Origin: DATARN01 sp036264135
GTDB lineage: Bacteria; Actinomycetota; Acidimicrobiia; Acidimicrobiales; Palsa-688
Assembly (NCBI GenBank): GCA_036264135.1
Contig: DATARN010000160.1
Coordinates: 1 to 14,712, forward strand
DNA length: 14,712 bases
Direction of reading: 5' to 3'
Positions 13,873 through 14,712 of this stretch are shown in pieces. The position numbers and the translations under genes were made by a program. A model generated the notes under the pieces. It did not search any database, was not told where the DNA came from, and saw only the letters and a list, made by a program, of their open reading frames with translations. Positions within the stretch are counted from its first letter, which is position 1. Every line of letters starts with the position of its first letter.

Positions 13873-14712
13873 GTGTTGGTGGAGTTGGGGCTGGTGGAGC
13901 AGCGCTATCAGGCGGTGTTGGAGGTGTTGGACGGCGCCACGGTGATCGATGTCGCCCGGCGCAACAAGGTGGCCCGCCAGACGGTGCACGAGTGGCTGCG
14001 CCGCTACGCGGCGCACGGTCTGGCGGGGTTGGCGGATAAGGGATCGCGGCCGGATTCGTGTCCCCATCAGATGTCGGCGGTGGTGGAGGCGGCGGTGGTG
14101 GAGGTGCGCCGGGCGCATCCGTCGTGGGGGCCGGCGTCGATCTTGCACCGTCTGGCGGCCCAGGGGGTGGAGCCGTTGCCGGGGCGGTCGTCGGTGTATC
14201 GGGCCCTGGTCCGCCACCGGCTGATCGAGCCGGCCAGGCGAAAGCGGCGCCGGGAGGATTACAAGCGCTGGGAGCGGTCGAGGGCGATGGAGTTGTGGCA
14301 GATGGACGTGGTGGGCCGCTTCCATCTGGCGGATGGGACGGAGTTGTCGATGGTGTCGGGCATCGATGACCACAGCCGTTTTTGTGTGTGCGCGGCGCTG
14401 GTGGCTCGGGCCACGGCGGCGCCGGTGTGCCAGGCCCTGGCCCGGGCGCTGGCGGCCTATGGGGTGCCCGATCAGGTCCTGACCGATAACGGCAAGGTGT
14501 TCACGGCCCGTTTCGGGCCGGGGCCGGGGCCGGTGCGTTTCGACCGGATGTGCAGCGACAACGGCATCAGGCATTTGTTGACGGCGCCGTATTCGCCCAC
14601 CACGACGGGCAAGGTGGAGCGGTTCCACAAGACGCTGCGGGCGGGGTTTTTCACCCCGAACGATTACCGCTTCGCCACCTTGGCCGAGGCCCAGGCGGCG
14701 CTGGACGCCTGG
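13873..14712 (+). CDS. IS481-type DDE transposase, 3' end cut by the window
   Basis: The 280 codons in the window have no stop. An N-terminal helix-turn-helix is seen (ARRNKVARQTVHEWLRRYAA, about 28-47), then a basic linker (ARRKRRREDYKRWERSR) and an RNase H-like rve catalytic core. The DDE triad is Asp145 (ELWQMDVV), Asp205 (VLTDNGKVF) and Glu249 (SPTTTGKVERFHKTLR). A GPGPGP run at 216-220 sits between the second and third acids. The start is GTG 13873 with a strong GGAGGAGG (13857-13864) 8 nt upstream. Codons favour G-ending GTG, GCG and TTG, whereas neighbouring genes favour C-ending codons, which suggests recent transfer. The frame is intact as far as seen; whether it is active is unknown. 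Confidence 0.92.
   Translation, partial: MLVELGLVEQRYQAVLEVLDGATVIDVARRNKVARQTVHEWLRRYAAHGLAGLADKGSRPDSCPHQMSAVVEAAVVEVRRAHPSWGPASILHRLAAQGVEPLPGRSSVYRALVRHRLIEPARRKRRREDYKRWERSRAMELWQMDVVGRFHLADGTELSMVSGIDDHSRFCVCAALVARATAAPVCQALARALAAYGVPDQVLTDNGKVFTARFGPGPGPVRFDRMCSDNGIRHLLTAPYSPTTTGKVERFHKTLRAGFFTPNDYRFATLAEAQAALDAW

Overview
The window is high-GC DNA of an actinobacterium. The gene set (rpsT convergent with holA, a FolP2-type DHPS homologue, a PAC2-domain protein, several starts with no Shine-Dalgarno site but a TANNNT-like box about 6 nt upstream) fits that phylum. The style of LeuRS suggests the Acidimicrobiia side, but that is an impression from the residues and was not searched. Most of the window is ordinary chromosomal core. 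The right end is a mobile-element region.

Left part (1-5000). The 5' end of a probable sulfate adenylyltransferase gene (minus) lies behind lepA (minus). lepA is divergent from rpsT (plus), and rpsT is convergent with holA (minus). Upstream of holA, in the same minus-strand transcription unit, are a FolP2-like gene and a CnoX/YbbN-like thioredoxin-domain gene (order trx > folP2 > holA; 10-nt gap, then 8-nt overlap).

Middle (5000-10800). A PAC2-family gene (plus, apparently leaderless) is divergent from the thioredoxin gene, and a perfect 7-bp inverted repeat lies between them. It converges on a minus-strand block: leuS > FAAL-like acyl-adenylating enzyme > nitroreductase.

Right part (10800-14712). 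A chromate-transporter gene (TTG start, 6 nt behind its upstream neighbour) is preceded by an MFS transporter gene. Both are minus strand and upstream of leuS. Next come a plus-strand tRNA-Ala(GGC), about 100 bp of apparently non-coding DNA with small hairpins, an array of four 22-bp repeats plus one decayed copy spaced about 23 bp apart, and an IS481-type DDE transposase gene cut by the window edge.

I do not see an obviously new multi-gene system. The item most worth following is the phased repeat array between the tRNA and the transposase. The next is the FolP-like protein whose substrate loop differs from classical DHPS. The tRNA also seems to carry one extra base in its variable loop.
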